Assembly (NCBI RefSeq): GCF_003332305.1
Contig: NZ_QOIO01000011.1
Location: 62,001 to 126,000 of the forward strand
Direction: 5' to 3'
DNA: 64,000 bases
From: Microvirga aerophila
Lineage (GTDB): Bacteria; Pseudomonadota; Alphaproteobacteria; Rhizobiales; Beijerinckiaceae
The notes under the pieces are model-generated. The model saw only the letters and a list, made by a program, of their open reading frames with translations. It made no database searches and had not been told where the DNA came from. Positions 52,083 through 61,424 of this stretch are shown here, in pieces. Position 1 is the first letter of the stretch. Each line of letters begins with the position of its first letter. The translations under genes were made by a program, and so were the position numbers.

Positions 52083-52688
52083 ATGGAAGCGCTTTCCGAT
52101 ATAAACGCCCATTTGGCCGGGCGCCTCCGTGGCTTGCGCGCGGAGCATGGCTTGACGCTTGATAGTCTGGCGGAACGAACGGGGGTTAGCCGCTCTATGA
52201 TCTCGCTGATCGAGCGAGGTGAGAGCAGCCCCACGGCGGTGATCCTCGACAGGCTCGCGGCAGGCCTAGGCGTCACCCTCGCGTCCCTGTTCGCCGCGCG
52301 GGAAAGCCCGGAAGCCTCTCCGCTGGCGCGCCGGGCCGAGCAGCGCACATGGCGTGACCCAGAAAGCGGCTACATGCGCCGGAATTTGTCGGCACCTGGC
52401 TTTCCGTCTCCCATCGAGCTTGTTGAGGTGATCCTCCCGCCCGGTGCGCGGGTGTCATACGATACAGGGCCCCGTTCGGTCGGGGTCAGCCAACAGGTCT
52501 GGATGGTCGAGGGCGAAATTGAACCGACGGTCGCCGACGAGTCCTATCGTCTTGAAGCGGGCGATTGCCTGTCCATGCACATCGGCCAGCCCATAAGCTT
52601 TCGCAACCATGCCGACCATCCCGCACGCTATGTGGTGGCGCTCGCTGCCGATCATGTGCCGGCTGGGCTTGGCGGCGCGCAACGTTGA
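52083..52688 (+). CDS. XRE-family transcriptional regulator with C-terminal cupin
   Basis: A 201-residue regulator: HTH_3 at about 10-65 (LRGLRAEHGLTLDSLAERTG, VSRSMISLIERGESSPT) and a cupin at about 110-195 that would sense a small ligand (ELVEVILPPGARVSYDTGP, WMVEGEIEP, LEAGDCLSMHIGQP). No Shine-Dalgarno sequence precedes ATG 52083, and the predicted promoter ends about seven bases before it, so the message may be leaderless. A GNAT gene follows after 11 bases. Confidence 0.9.
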   Translation: MEALSDINAHLAGRLRGLRAEHGLTLDSLAERTGVSRSMISLIERGESSPTAVILDRLAAGLGVTLASLFAARESPEASPLARRAEQRTWRDPESGYMRRNLSAPGFPSPIELVEVILPPGARVSYDTGPRSVGVSQQVWMVEGEIEPTVADESYRLEAGDCLSMHIGQPISFRNHADHPARYVVALAADHVPAGLGGAQR

Positions 52689-52699
52689 AGGAGTTCCCT

Positions 52700-53239
52700 G
52701 TGAGTGAGCAGGTCAGTCTCGGCGTCCTGGATCCAGATGAGGCCAAAAGACAGATCGGCGCCCTGTCTGCGGTCCTGATGGATTGTGTCGAGGGCGGCGC
52801 ATCGGTCAGCTTCATGTCACCCCTGTCGCGGGAGAGGGCGGACGCATTCTGGCACGACGTGGCCGAGGGGGTCGCAACGGGCGAGCGCATCCTGCTCGTC
52901 GCACGGGACTCGTCACACGGGCAGATCGTCGGGACCGTGCAGGTGGTGCTCAAGCAGCCGGAGAACCAGCCTCATCGGGCCGATGTGGCAAAGATGCTTG
53001 TCCACCGCCAGGCGCGGAAACGAGGCGTAGGAGCCGCGCTCATGCGGGCTGCCGAGGATGCGGCCCGCACGGCAGGTAAAGCCGTGCTCGTGCTCGATAC
53101 CGTGACGGGAGGGGATGCAGAACGCCTTTACACGCGCCTTGGCTGGATGAAGGTTGGCGTCATCCCCAACTACGCTTTGTGGCCGCAGGGCGGGCTATGC
53201 GCCACGACCGTCTTCTACAAGCAGATATCCCCTGCCTGA
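52700..53239 (+). CDS. GNAT family N-acetyltransferase
   Basis: A 179-residue acetyl-CoA-dependent acyltransferase. The cofactor loop is VHRQARKRGVGAALMRAAEDAA near 96-117 (Q/R-x-x-G-x-G/A), preceded by ILLVARDSSHGQIVGTVQVVL and followed by LVLDTVTGGDAERLYTRLGWMKVG. GTG 52700 has AAGGAG six bases upstream. It forms an operon with the XRE-cupin gene 11 bases upstream, so this regulator-enzyme pair may respond to one small molecule. Acceptor unknown; a toxin role is not suggested by its normal, unremarkable sequence. Confidence 0.87.
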   Translation: MSEQVSLGVLDPDEAKRQIGALSAVLMDCVEGGASVSFMSPLSRERADAFWHDVAEGVATGERILLVARDSSHGQIVGTVQVVLKQPENQPHRADVAKMLVHRQARKRGVGAALMRAAEDAARTAGKAVLVLDTVTGGDAERLYTRLGWMKVGVIPNYALWPQGGLCATTVFYKQISPA

Positions 53240-53248
53240 TACGGGGCA

Positions 53249-53279
53249 GGGCGCGCCTGGTAGATGTGCCGGCGCGCCC
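53249..53279. terminator. Hairpin between the GNAT gene and the convergent secreted-protein gene
   Basis: GGGCGCGCC (53249-53257) pairs perfectly with GGCGCGCCC (53271-53279) around a 13-base loop, ten bases after the GNAT stop. A T-poor tail makes it a moderate terminator candidate. Confidence 0.45.
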
Positions 53280-53306
53280 TTCACGCTCATGAACGGCAAA
53301 GGTCCG

Positions 53307-53630
53307 TTAGCGTCGGCGACGCTGATAGGCGGTGGCTCCATAGGTCTCAGGGCTGGTGACTTGCGATCCGCTGGCATTGGAGACAGGGACGGCCCTCCGG
53401 CGGTTGTTGATGCTCCCAGTCGTGCGCACGCCGGTGCGTTTGTTGCTCATCATTCGTTTCTTCATCGTCGGCTGCTGGGCGCGGTTCTGGTAAGCGGTTG
53501 CCCGGTACGTGCCTGGGCTCGTGACCTGCGAGCCGCTGGCGTTCGGCACCGGGGTTGGCTGCGCCATGGCGCCTGCGGCTCCAAATGCGAGGGTGGCCGC
53601 TGCTATGCTGGCTAAAAGGAAATGTCGCAT
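53307..53630 (-). CDS. Small secreted protein with a duplicated motif
   Basis: A 106-residue protein with a signal peptide (MRHFLLASIAAATLAF, cleavage after GAMA near 23). The mature part holds two copies of one motif: PVPNASGSQVTSPGTYRATAYQ near 25-46 and PVSNASGSQVTSPETYGATAYQ near 80-101, both followed by basic residues. A basic linker (TMKKRMMSNKRTGVRTTG) lies between. No family recognised. ATG 53630 starts exactly at the signal peptide; the frame is open 21 codons further up. Confidence 0.7.
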   Translation of the reverse strand: MRHFLLASIAAATLAFGAAGAMAQPTPVPNASGSQVTSPGTYRATAYQNRAQQPTMKKRMMSNKRTGVRTTGSINNRRRAVPVSNASGSQVTSPETYGATAYQRRRR

Positions 53631-53821
53631 ATCCGTCGCTCCAAGGTTCGTGTGACCCAGCCGCGCAATAGATGCCCTCTTCGGGAGAGCCAACGCGGCT
53701 CACGATCCCAAGGTTGCGGCCAAGTTTGGAGTTCATGTTGGGGATAGACGCTGCGGCTTGACGCTTGGGCCCGATAGGCGGAAGCTTTGCGTCGCGGCTT
53801 TTGGACGATCCGGAGGGTTCG

Positions 53822-54067
53822 ATGGAATCGAACATGATCCTCGTCGGGCTTGGTGCCTTTCTGGTGGTGGTAGGGGTCGTGCTGGTGGCGGCGCAAACGC
53901 TCTGGGCCGGGCGCCTGAGCGATGCCAGACGGCCGCGCTCGGTGGTGGCGGATGCAAGCCTCGAACCCCGTGGGCGCAGCGGCCTTTTTGATATCAGGGC
54001 ACATTGGCCGGGCGTTGGTCTCGCGGCCCTTGGCATCCTGCTGCTCATCACCGCAGCGGCGTTCTGA
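53822..54067 (+). CDS. Small two-TM hypothetical protein
   Basis: An 81-residue protein with two hydrophobic helices: about 5-24 (MILVGLGAFLVVVGVVLVAA) and 62-80 (VGLAALGILLLITAAAF), joined by a polar loop. Function unknown. GGAGGG lies five bases before ATG 53822; the longer frame from 53765 has no ribosome site. Convergent with groEL across a strong terminator. Confidence 0.55.
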   Translation: MESNMILVGLGAFLVVVGVVLVAAQTLWAGRLSDARRPRSVVADASLEPRGRSGLFDIRAHWPGVGLAALGILLLITAAAF

Positions 54068-54093
54068 TCCCAGTATGGGCGGGCTGTCAGAAC

Positions 54094-54121
54094 GAAAACG
54101 GCGCCGCATTGGCGGCGCCGT
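54094..54121 (-). terminator. Intrinsic terminator of groESL
   Basis: ACGGCGCCGC (54098-54107) pairs perfectly with GCGGCGCCGT (54112-54121) around ATTG; on the minus strand it is followed by TTTTCG. It lies 26 bases after the groEL stop. Confidence 0.85.
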
Positions 54122-54147
54122 CAGATGAGCACGATTGAAACGGGCGA

Positions 54148-55785
<1,638 letters not shown>

Positions 55786-55838
55786 TCACTCCTTGAGACG
55801 TAACGAGATTTGACTCATTCAGAATGGATGGGAGGGCC

Positions 55839-56153
55839 TCAAGCGGCCTGCTTGCGGGCGATAGTATGCTCGACGATGCCCATGATATCGGATTCCTTCA
55901 TGATCAGGAGATCCTGGCCGTCGATCTTCACCTCCGTGCCGGACCACTTGCCGAACAGCACGATGTCACCCACGGAAACGTCGAGGGCTGCGATCTCGCC
56001 CCTCTCGTTGCGGGCACCGGGGCCGACCGCCACCACCTCGCCCTGCTGAGGCTTTTCCTTGGCGGTGTCGGGAATGATGATGCCGCCAGCCGTCTTTTCC
56101 TCGGCATCGATGCGCTTGACCACCACACGGTCATGCAAAGGACGGAACTTCAT
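55839..56153 (-). CDS. groES: Co-chaperonin GroES
   Basis: Caps the GroEL ring as a heptamer. The 104-residue protein begins [21 protein letters not shown], has the mobile loop [15 protein letters not shown] (about 21-35), [15 protein letters not shown] and [17 protein letters not shown], and a slightly extended end (ARKQAA). ATG 56153 is chosen at the conserved opening, not the GTG/ATG six codons up. First gene of the operon. I looked for CIRCE in the upstream region and found none. Confidence 0.97.
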   Translation of the reverse strand: MKFRPLHDRVVVKRIDAEEKTAGGIIIPDTAKEKPQQGEVVAVGPGARNERGEIAALDVSVGDIVLFGKWSGTEVKIDGQDLLIMKESDIMGIVEHTIARKQAA

Positions 56154-56224
56154 GAAGCTTCCTCCAGTCATTTCAATCGGTTAACCACCTGCACGGGTCC
56201 TCTGCCGGCCCCCGTGCGGCGATG

Positions 56225-56253
56225 ATTTGGGTGGCCAAGCTTCACCGTTCAAG
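56225..56253 (-). promoter_or_regulatory. Candidate heat-shock sigma-32 promoter of groESL
   Basis: On the minus strand CTTGAA (56253-56248) and ACCCAAAT (56232-56225) are 15 bases apart, resembling the RpoH consensus CTTGAA / CCCCATNT in spacing and partly in the second element. With no CIRCE visible, RpoH control is the likelier heat-shock mechanism. Transcription would begin about 65 bases before groES. Confidence 0.35.
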
Positions 56254-56440
56254 ACGGGGTCAGAAATTTTTTTGCGGGTTTTTGGAACCGGGTTGCCGAG
56301 CGGTGTTCTGCGCCTGTCAGCAGCCGCGCTAAAAGGCTGCTAAAACGCTGAAATATCTTGCTAAAGGTGTCTTTGACGTCTTGCCGGGGCAGTGCTGTTT
56401 TGATCTAATTTCCTGGTCGCCAACCATCATGGAGGGCCTC

Positions 56441-56713
56441 ATGCAGGTATCGCCGGATTTCGCCCGACAGCTTCAGGGTTACGGTCTCACGACCGCGCAG
56501 ATTCTCTATCGCATCCCCGATCACCGATCCCTGATTCAGGAATATGTCTGGCAGGACTACGACCTCTTTCCGGCTTTCCCGGCCCTCAAGAAGTTCCTCT
56601 CCTTCTGGGAGCGCAAGCTCGACGGACCGCTTCATTCCGTCACCGTGGCTCATGCGCGCCTGATCCGACCTGCGGAAATGCGTACCGTCGACGGCGAATT
56701 CCGACTGCAATAG
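56441..56713 (+). CDS. usg: Usg family protein
   Basis: A 90-residue protein matching the alphaproteobacterial Usg family (first named from a gene near trpF): SPDFARQLQGYGLTTAQILYR, IPDHRSLIQEYVWQDYDLFP, FLSFWERKLDGPLHSV. Function unknown. ATG 56441 follows GGAGGG by five bases; ATG 56429 and 56381 are upstream alternatives. Divergent from groES across about 290 bases that include three GCTAAA repeats near 56334-56378. Confidence 0.85.
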   Translation: MQVSPDFARQLQGYGLTTAQILYRIPDHRSLIQEYVWQDYDLFPAFPALKKFLSFWERKLDGPLHSVTVAHARLIRPAEMRTVDGEFRLQ

Positions 56714-56782
56714 CCAGACGAAGGCGGCCGAAACGAGATTTGATGCGTTGTCGTAGGACCGCGTCAACGTGATTGGTTCCTG

Positions 56783-58207
56783 ATGCCCCTGTCCAGCGCC
56801 TTTCGCCCTTCGGTTCGGCATACCGATCTGGGCTCCGATTTCTACAACATCGTCGCGCCGGCGGTCTTCCCGCACCACATCCTGCGCCACCGCAATCAGC
56901 GATGGGCGGCGCGGGTTGGCCTCGATACATTGAGCGACGAGGAGTGGATCGCACATTTCGGACGCTTCGAGCCGTTGCCGGGAAGCATTCCTGAGCCGCT
57001 TGCGCTGCGTTATCACGGGCACCAGTTTCGAAGCTACAACCCTCATCTGGGTGATGGCAGAGGGTTTCTGTTCGCGCAGCTCCATGACCTGCGCGACGGC
57101 CGGCTGCTCGATCTCGCCACCAAGGGCAGCGGCCAGACGCCGTGGTCCCGCCATGCGGACGGACGACTGACCCTGAAAGGCGGCGTTCGCGAGGTGCTGG
57201 CGACCGAGATGCTGGAAGCGCTCGGTGTCGAGACCTCCAAATCCTTCAGCCTCGTCGAGACAGGCGAAGAACTCCATCGCGGCGACGAGCCGTCGCCCAC
57301 CCGGTCCTCAGTCCTCGTGAGGCTGAGCCATTCGCATATCCGTATCGGCACGTTTCAGCGCTTCCTGTATCTCGACCAGGCGGATAACATTCGGAAGCTC
57401 CTCGACTACACGATCAGAACGTACATGCCCGAGTGCTGGCGCGATGACGAAGCGGCCCGCGCCACAGCCTTTCTGGAAGAGGTCTGCGCGCGCGTTGCGC
57501 GCATGGGCGCGCAATGGATGGCTGCCGGTTTCGTGCACGGGGTCCTCAACACCGACAATATCAACGTCACGGGCGAGAGCTTCGATTATGGTCCCTGGCG
57601 TTTCATCCCAGTTTATGAGCCCGGCTTCACAGCCGCTTATTTCGACGAGACTGGTCTCTATGCGTTCGGGCGTCAGCCTGACGCGCTCCTGTGGAACCTG
57701 TTCCGTTTGGCTGAATGCCTCCTCGTCATTGCGCCACAGGCTGATCTCGAGCGATCCCTAGCCACATTCGAACCTGCGCTACACCGGGAGTTCTCATCGT
57801 CGCTTCTGCGGCGATTGGGGCTGCAATCTGAAGGGCCTGAACCGGACGGGCTGCTCGCCAGGGCGTTCTGGACGTTCCTGCACGACAGCAAGGCGCCGTT
57901 CGAGCAGACCATGTTCGATTGGTATGGCGGCCTGCATAGCGCTACCCGCGCCGCGCGAAGCCCTTCCGCGGAGTTCTACGCGCATCCGACCTTCGGGGCG
58001 GTATTTGCCGCCTTTCAAGGATTTCACGCCGAACCTGGGGCGCGGCTCGACCACGCTTACTTCACGCGGCCGACGCCGTGCAGCATGCTCATCGACGAGG
58101 TTGAGGCGATCTGGGATTCTATTGCCCGATCCGACGACTGGTCGAAATTCACCCAGAAACTCAGCGGCATCGCCACCATGGCGGAGGCTTATGGGATCAC
58201 GACATAA
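56783..58207 (+). CDS. selO: SelO/YdiU family protein adenylyltransferase
   Basis: Pseudokinase-fold enzyme that transfers AMP to Ser, Thr or Tyr of proteins, linked to redox stress. The 474-residue protein has RYHGHQFRSYNPHLGDGRGFLF near 75-96, KGSGQTPWSRHADGRLTLKGG near 114-134, and the catalytic-loop segment GVLNTDNINVTGESFDYGPW near 250-270, where the catalytic Asp, the metal-binding Asn after it and the Asp nine residues later are all kept. In place of the usual GHQFG the first motif reads GHQFR, a change in the glycine-rich area. Many family members end in a CxxC-like or Sec motif; the C-terminus here (GITT) has none. Confidence 0.92.
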   Translation: MPLSSAFRPSVRHTDLGSDFYNIVAPAVFPHHILRHRNQRWAARVGLDTLSDEEWIAHFGRFEPLPGSIPEPLALRYHGHQFRSYNPHLGDGRGFLFAQLHDLRDGRLLDLATKGSGQTPWSRHADGRLTLKGGVREVLATEMLEALGVETSKSFSLVETGEELHRGDEPSPTRSSVLVRLSHSHIRIGTFQRFLYLDQADNIRKLLDYTIRTYMPECWRDDEAARATAFLEEVCARVARMGAQWMAAGFVHGVLNTDNINVTGESFDYGPWRFIPVYEPGFTAAYFDETGLYAFGRQPDALLWNLFRLAECLLVIAPQADLERSLATFEPALHREFSSSLLRRLGLQSEGPEPDGLLARAFWTFLHDSKAPFEQTMFDWYGGLHSATRAARSPSAEFYAHPTFGAVFAAFQGFHAEPGARLDHAYFTRPTPCSMLIDEVEAIWDSIARSDDWSKFTQKLSGIATMAEAYGITT

Positions 58208-58227
58208 TCCAACGTCCACTGTGATCT

Positions 58228-59247
58228 TTACTTCTTGCCGCGCACCTTCTCCACCTCGGCATAGAGCTGCGTCACGAATTCCTCGCCGAGGTCCTTCTTG
58301 AACTTCTCAACAACCGATTGGGATTTCTCGCGTAACTTGGAGACTTCCTCAGGCGGGAGCTCATGAATGGTCATTCCAGCTTTCTTGAGCTGATCGAGCA
58401 CCTTGGCAGCCTCAGCGCGCGCAAGCGCGCGTTGATAGGTTGCCGTCTCAGTTGCGGCTTCTTGGAGTATCTTTCTTTCCTCCTCCGAGAGCTTGTCCCA
58501 TGTCCGCTTGCTGACGATGACGATTTGCGGTGTATACATGTGGTTGGTCAGCGTCAGATGCTTCGACACCTCGTCATACTTGCCATCCGGAATGTTCAGC
58601 AGTGGATTCGTCATCCCGTCGATGGAGCCCTGTTCCATGGCCGTATAGGTTTCCGTAAAGGGCATGGGCACGGCGTTGGCTCCCAGCGCGTTCATGAAGT
58701 CCACATAAATCGGCGTCGGAATGACCCGCATCTTCAGGCCACGCAGATCGTCAGCCTTGGCAATGGGTTTGTTCCTGGTGTGCATCTCGCGAAAGCCGAG
58801 ATCCCAGTAAGCAAGCCCGACGAGCCCCTTGGCCGGCAGCTTGTCGATCAATTGTTTGCCGATGGTTCCATCTATAACTGCATCCGCCTCCGCGGATGAG
58901 TTAAATAGGAACGGCAGATCAAGCGCCGCCATCTCCTTCACGTTTCCTGCCAACAGGCTGGCGTTCATGACGTTAAGATCGATCGTGCCTCCCTGCATGG
59001 CGGACACCACTTGCAGGTCCGGCCCCAGTGATCCTCCTGGGAATGCCCTGACGGTAATCTTGCCGCCGCTCTTCTGAGCGACGAGTTCGGCGAACTTTTC
59101 GACGCCCATGACCTGAGGATGACCTTTGTTGCTCGCGGCCGTAAATCTCAAGGTGCGTGTTTGAATCTGGGCAAACGCGTCATCCAAGCCTAGTGAGAAA
59201 ACGCCTAAGACCAGAAACGCGGACAGAATCTTGATGGCGGATGGCAT
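58228..59247 (-). CDS. TRAP transporter solute-binding protein (DctP family), orphan
   Basis: A 339-residue periplasmic binding protein with a signal peptide ending DDAFAQ near residue 26. DctP-family marks are FAELVAQKSGGKITVRAFPGGSLGPDLQVVSAMQGG near 46-82, DLRGLKMRVIPTPIYVDFMNALGANAVPMPFTETYTAMEQG near 145-190 (with the substrate-binding Arg in LKMRV) and NLYTPQIVIVSK-like near 220. Usual ligands are C4-dicarboxylates or other acids. No DctQ or DctM gene is adjacent, so its membrane partner must be elsewhere. ATG 59247 has GGGAGG six bases upstream. Confidence 0.9.
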   Translation of the reverse strand: MPSAIKILSAFLVLGVFSLGLDDAFAQIQTRTLRFTAASNKGHPQVMGVEKFAELVAQKSGGKITVRAFPGGSLGPDLQVVSAMQGGTIDLNVMNASLLAGNVKEMAALDLPFLFNSSAEADAVIDGTIGKQLIDKLPAKGLVGLAYWDLGFREMHTRNKPIAKADDLRGLKMRVIPTPIYVDFMNALGANAVPMPFTETYTAMEQGSIDGMTNPLLNIPDGKYDEVSKHLTLTNHMYTPQIVIVSKRTWDKLSEEERKILQEAATETATYQRALARAEAAKVLDQLKKAGMTIHELPPEEVSKLREKSQSVVEKFKKDLGEEFVTQLYAEVEKVRGKK

Positions 59248-59348
59248 TGGACGCCTCCCTTGGTTTATCTTTGGGCAATCCACAGGAAGTAGCGGTGCGC
59301 CCAAGGGCTTCCATACTCCAGATGAGATATCGCTGGCATTCCGGTCAC

Positions 59349-59377
59349 AAAAAAAGCGCCCCGTCGGGGCGCTTTTT
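59349..59377 (-). terminator. Strong intrinsic terminator after the phasin gene
   Basis: AGCGCCCC (59355-59362) pairs perfectly with GGGGCGCT (59366-59373) around GTC, with a run of A on the left and T on the right, so it can stop transcription in both directions. It ends the leftward HHE-phasin transcript before the DctP gene. Confidence 0.92.
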
Positions 59378-59400
59378 AGAACAGTCTCCGCCGATCTGGG

Positions 59401-60420
59401 TCAGGCTGCTCGCTTGGCCTGATTGACCATGCGTTCGACCTGCGCCGTCATGGTGCGCGAAGCCTCATCGGTGATGCGCGAGGAAAGCTCCGCGATGCGG
59501 CGGCTGTTCGTGAGCATCTGTTCCAAATTGTTGCGCATGAAGGAGCTCTGGAGAGCAACGAGGTCGTACACTGTCCTGCAGCGGGAGAGGGCGCTCAGGT
59601 TATCGAGGTTGCTCTGCATCCGCTCCTGCAACAGACCGATCCATTCCTGCGAAACATCCTGCATCCCGCGGGCTAGAACCGTGCTGGACTGTGCAATGGC
59701 GCGCAGGTGCTGGGAGGTCTGATCGGCCAGATCCTTGGTGTCTTTGGAATGAAGGCCATAGAGCTGCATCATGCGATCGGTCGACATGTGCGCCAGCTCG
59801 GATGCGGCGCCAAAGCTGCTCTGCACTGCCTCCTGCACCGTGCGTGCAGCCTTCTGCGATCCTTCGAGCCCGGCGCGGACGCTGTCGGCAAGGTCCTCGG
59901 CTACCTGCTTGACGTTCTCCACCTGCTCGCGCGCCCGTTTCGTCTCCACCTGGCGCTGCTCGGCTTCGTTGCGCTTGGCTTGTTCGACTGCCACCATCTC
60001 ATCCTCGACTTTCTCGACCACGGCTTCGACTTCCTCGTCGCTCAGCACCTTGAGGACGGCGGGAAGCAATTCCTTCTTGTCGTCGCGGATATGCTGCTGA
60101 AAGACCTTTCGCAGATCCGCCACCTTCTTGATGAACTCGGAGCTGCCCTTGGGCATCTGGTCGAGTTCTTCCAAGAGAGCGCTGGTTTCCATGTTGTCGT
60201 TCGTGGCCTCCTGAACGAGGTCGCTCATCTCCTGGTGCTTCCTCAGAACCGGAAACAGATATTGTTCCTGAAGATTAGCAAGGAGTTCCAGTTCCTCCTT
60301 GAGGTCCGAGAACAGCCGCTCGCGTGTTTTCACGGCGTTGTCGGACGTATCAAGAAGCTTCGCAAACAGTTCGTTCGCCCTGTCGGGGCTGGTTTGACTG
60401 AATTTTCTGGTGGATGTCAT
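59401..60420 (-). CDS. HHE-like/phasin fusion protein
   Basis: A 339-residue, almost wholly helical protein. Residues about 1-130 resemble a hemerythrin HHE four-helix fold (LANLQEQYLFPVLRKHQEM, LLEELDQMP, QQHIRDDKKELLPAVL), but several metal His are replaced (Q before EQYLFP, N in ATNDNMETS), so metal binding is doubtful. Residues about 150-205 form a charged coiled coil. Residues about 215-339 are a phasin_2 domain (QSSFGAASELAHMSTDRMMQLYG, NSRRIAELSSRITDEASRTM), which coats polyhydroxyalkanoate granules. GAGGA precedes ATG 60420. No PHA synthase gene is near. Ends at a strong terminator. Confidence 0.8.
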   Translation of the reverse strand: MTSTRKFSQTSPDRANELFAKLLDTSDNAVKTRERLFSDLKEELELLANLQEQYLFPVLRKHQEMSDLVQEATNDNMETSALLEELDQMPKGSSEFIKKVADLRKVFQQHIRDDKKELLPAVLKVLSDEEVEAVVEKVEDEMVAVEQAKRNEAEQRQVETKRAREQVENVKQVAEDLADSVRAGLEGSQKAARTVQEAVQSSFGAASELAHMSTDRMMQLYGLHSKDTKDLADQTSQHLRAIAQSSTVLARGMQDVSQEWIGLLQERMQSNLDNLSALSRCRTVYDLVALQSSFMRNNLEQMLTNSRRIAELSSRITDEASRTMTAQVERMVNQAKRAA

Positions 60421-60975
60421 TTGTTCCTCATGAACTGTGGCGCGACGTGCTGGCCCTGCGTTCTGCTGCCAACGCACGTCAGATTCAGGTGCTGGCCTCA
60501 AACAGAGGCTCTGGTTGATCGCTGCGTTGAAAATAAGGCCGCAAATGCAACTCCGGCCGGCGACTAATTCAATACACATTGTTGCGGTCGGCCTAGGGCC
60601 GAGCAAGCGTTCCGAAAGTAGCGAACGCTTATGGTGACGCAAGATAGACCGCGTCGACCAGGAAGTATCGCCAGGGGAAGAGCATGAATAAACACGGGCT
60701 GGCGCTCCTTCGAGGCTCAGTCCGAATGGCGCTTCTGTTCTTCCGCTCGCCCTGATCCTAGGGTCGCTTCTCCCTAGATTATAGCCGCCTCGTGGGTGGC
60801 CTTTAACATGAGTTAGTTATCTAACCCTGCAATCGAAAGGCGGATACTTCCTTAGGGACATTCCTAATGGAATCTAACGTGTCAGGCGCAAAGGGAGGAT
60901 TCATCGAAGGAGGAGTTGACTGATCCCGGGCATGGGCGCGTGACTTCCTTGAAGGAAATGAGAACGGAGGTCGGC
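60421..60975. other. 555-base gap upstream of the phasin fusion and the small membrane gene
   Basis: No gene recognised. It contains an inverted repeat AAGCGTTC/GAACGCTT (60605-60612 and 60623-60630, 10-base spacer), about 190 bases before the phasin start, and an AT-richer stretch at 60800-60885 with GTTAG/CTAAC repeats. The divergent promoters of the two flanking genes should lie here. Confidence 0.4.
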
Positions 60976-61398
60976 ATGATCGACGTGAGCAATCTCTGGC
61001 CCGATATAGTCGAATGGATCCGTCGAACACCCGAGACGGTTCGAACCCTGGATCCGATCATCCTGTCCCTGCTTGCCATTCCGCTCATCCTGGCGCTTGC
61101 CACCAAAAATGGTACGGCGCTGCTCCTCACGCTGCTTCTCGCTGGGATCGCGGTTTCGGTGCTCGGGTTCATCACCAGTGAGCCAGCCCGCTGGGTGGCG
61201 ACGGTTCTCATCTGCGCAGCCGGGCTCTTGGCGGTCCTACTGGCGGTTCAGCTCCGCCGTGGACGAGGACGATTGCGCCACGTGGAAACTGTTCTTGAGG
61301 AGACGCGCCGCGAACTTGCGGAGGTCCGCGAGAAGTACGAGGGCGAGGTGTACTGGCGCCGGGCGACTGAGAGGGTCTCTGCGCAGAGTCCCGGCTAA
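60976..61398 (+). CDS. Membrane protein with C-terminal coiled coil
   Basis: A 140-residue protein with three hydrophobic segments: about 27-42 (IILSLLAIPLILALA), 47-62 (TALLLTLLLAGIAVSVLG) and 72-90 (VATVLICAAGLLAVLLAVQL), then a charged helix (ETVLEETRRELAEVREKY) that should form a coiled coil in the cytoplasm. No family recognised. ATG 60976 follows GGAGG by five bases; TTG 60916 and ATG 60958 are in frame upstream. Converges on the GGDEF-EAL gene. Confidence 0.65.
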   Translation: MIDVSNLWPDIVEWIRRTPETVRTLDPIILSLLAIPLILALATKNGTALLLTLLLAGIAVSVLGFITSEPARWVATVLICAAGLLAVLLAVQLRRGRGRLRHVETVLEETRRELAEVREKYEGEVYWRRATERVSAQSPG

Positions 61399-61424
61399 AT
61401 AGTCAGCGCACAGCACGCGGCAGG

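Noticed and set aside
52083..53239. XRE-cupin plus GNAT as a toxin-antitoxin module
   Set aside because: GNAT toxins pair with ribbon-helix-helix antitoxins and are about 160-175 residues with a different pattern; an XRE-cupin is a metabolic-type regulator.
56154..56400. A CIRCE/HrcA operator before groES
   Set aside because: I searched for TTAGCACTC-N9-GAGTGCTAA and found no acceptable match on either strand.
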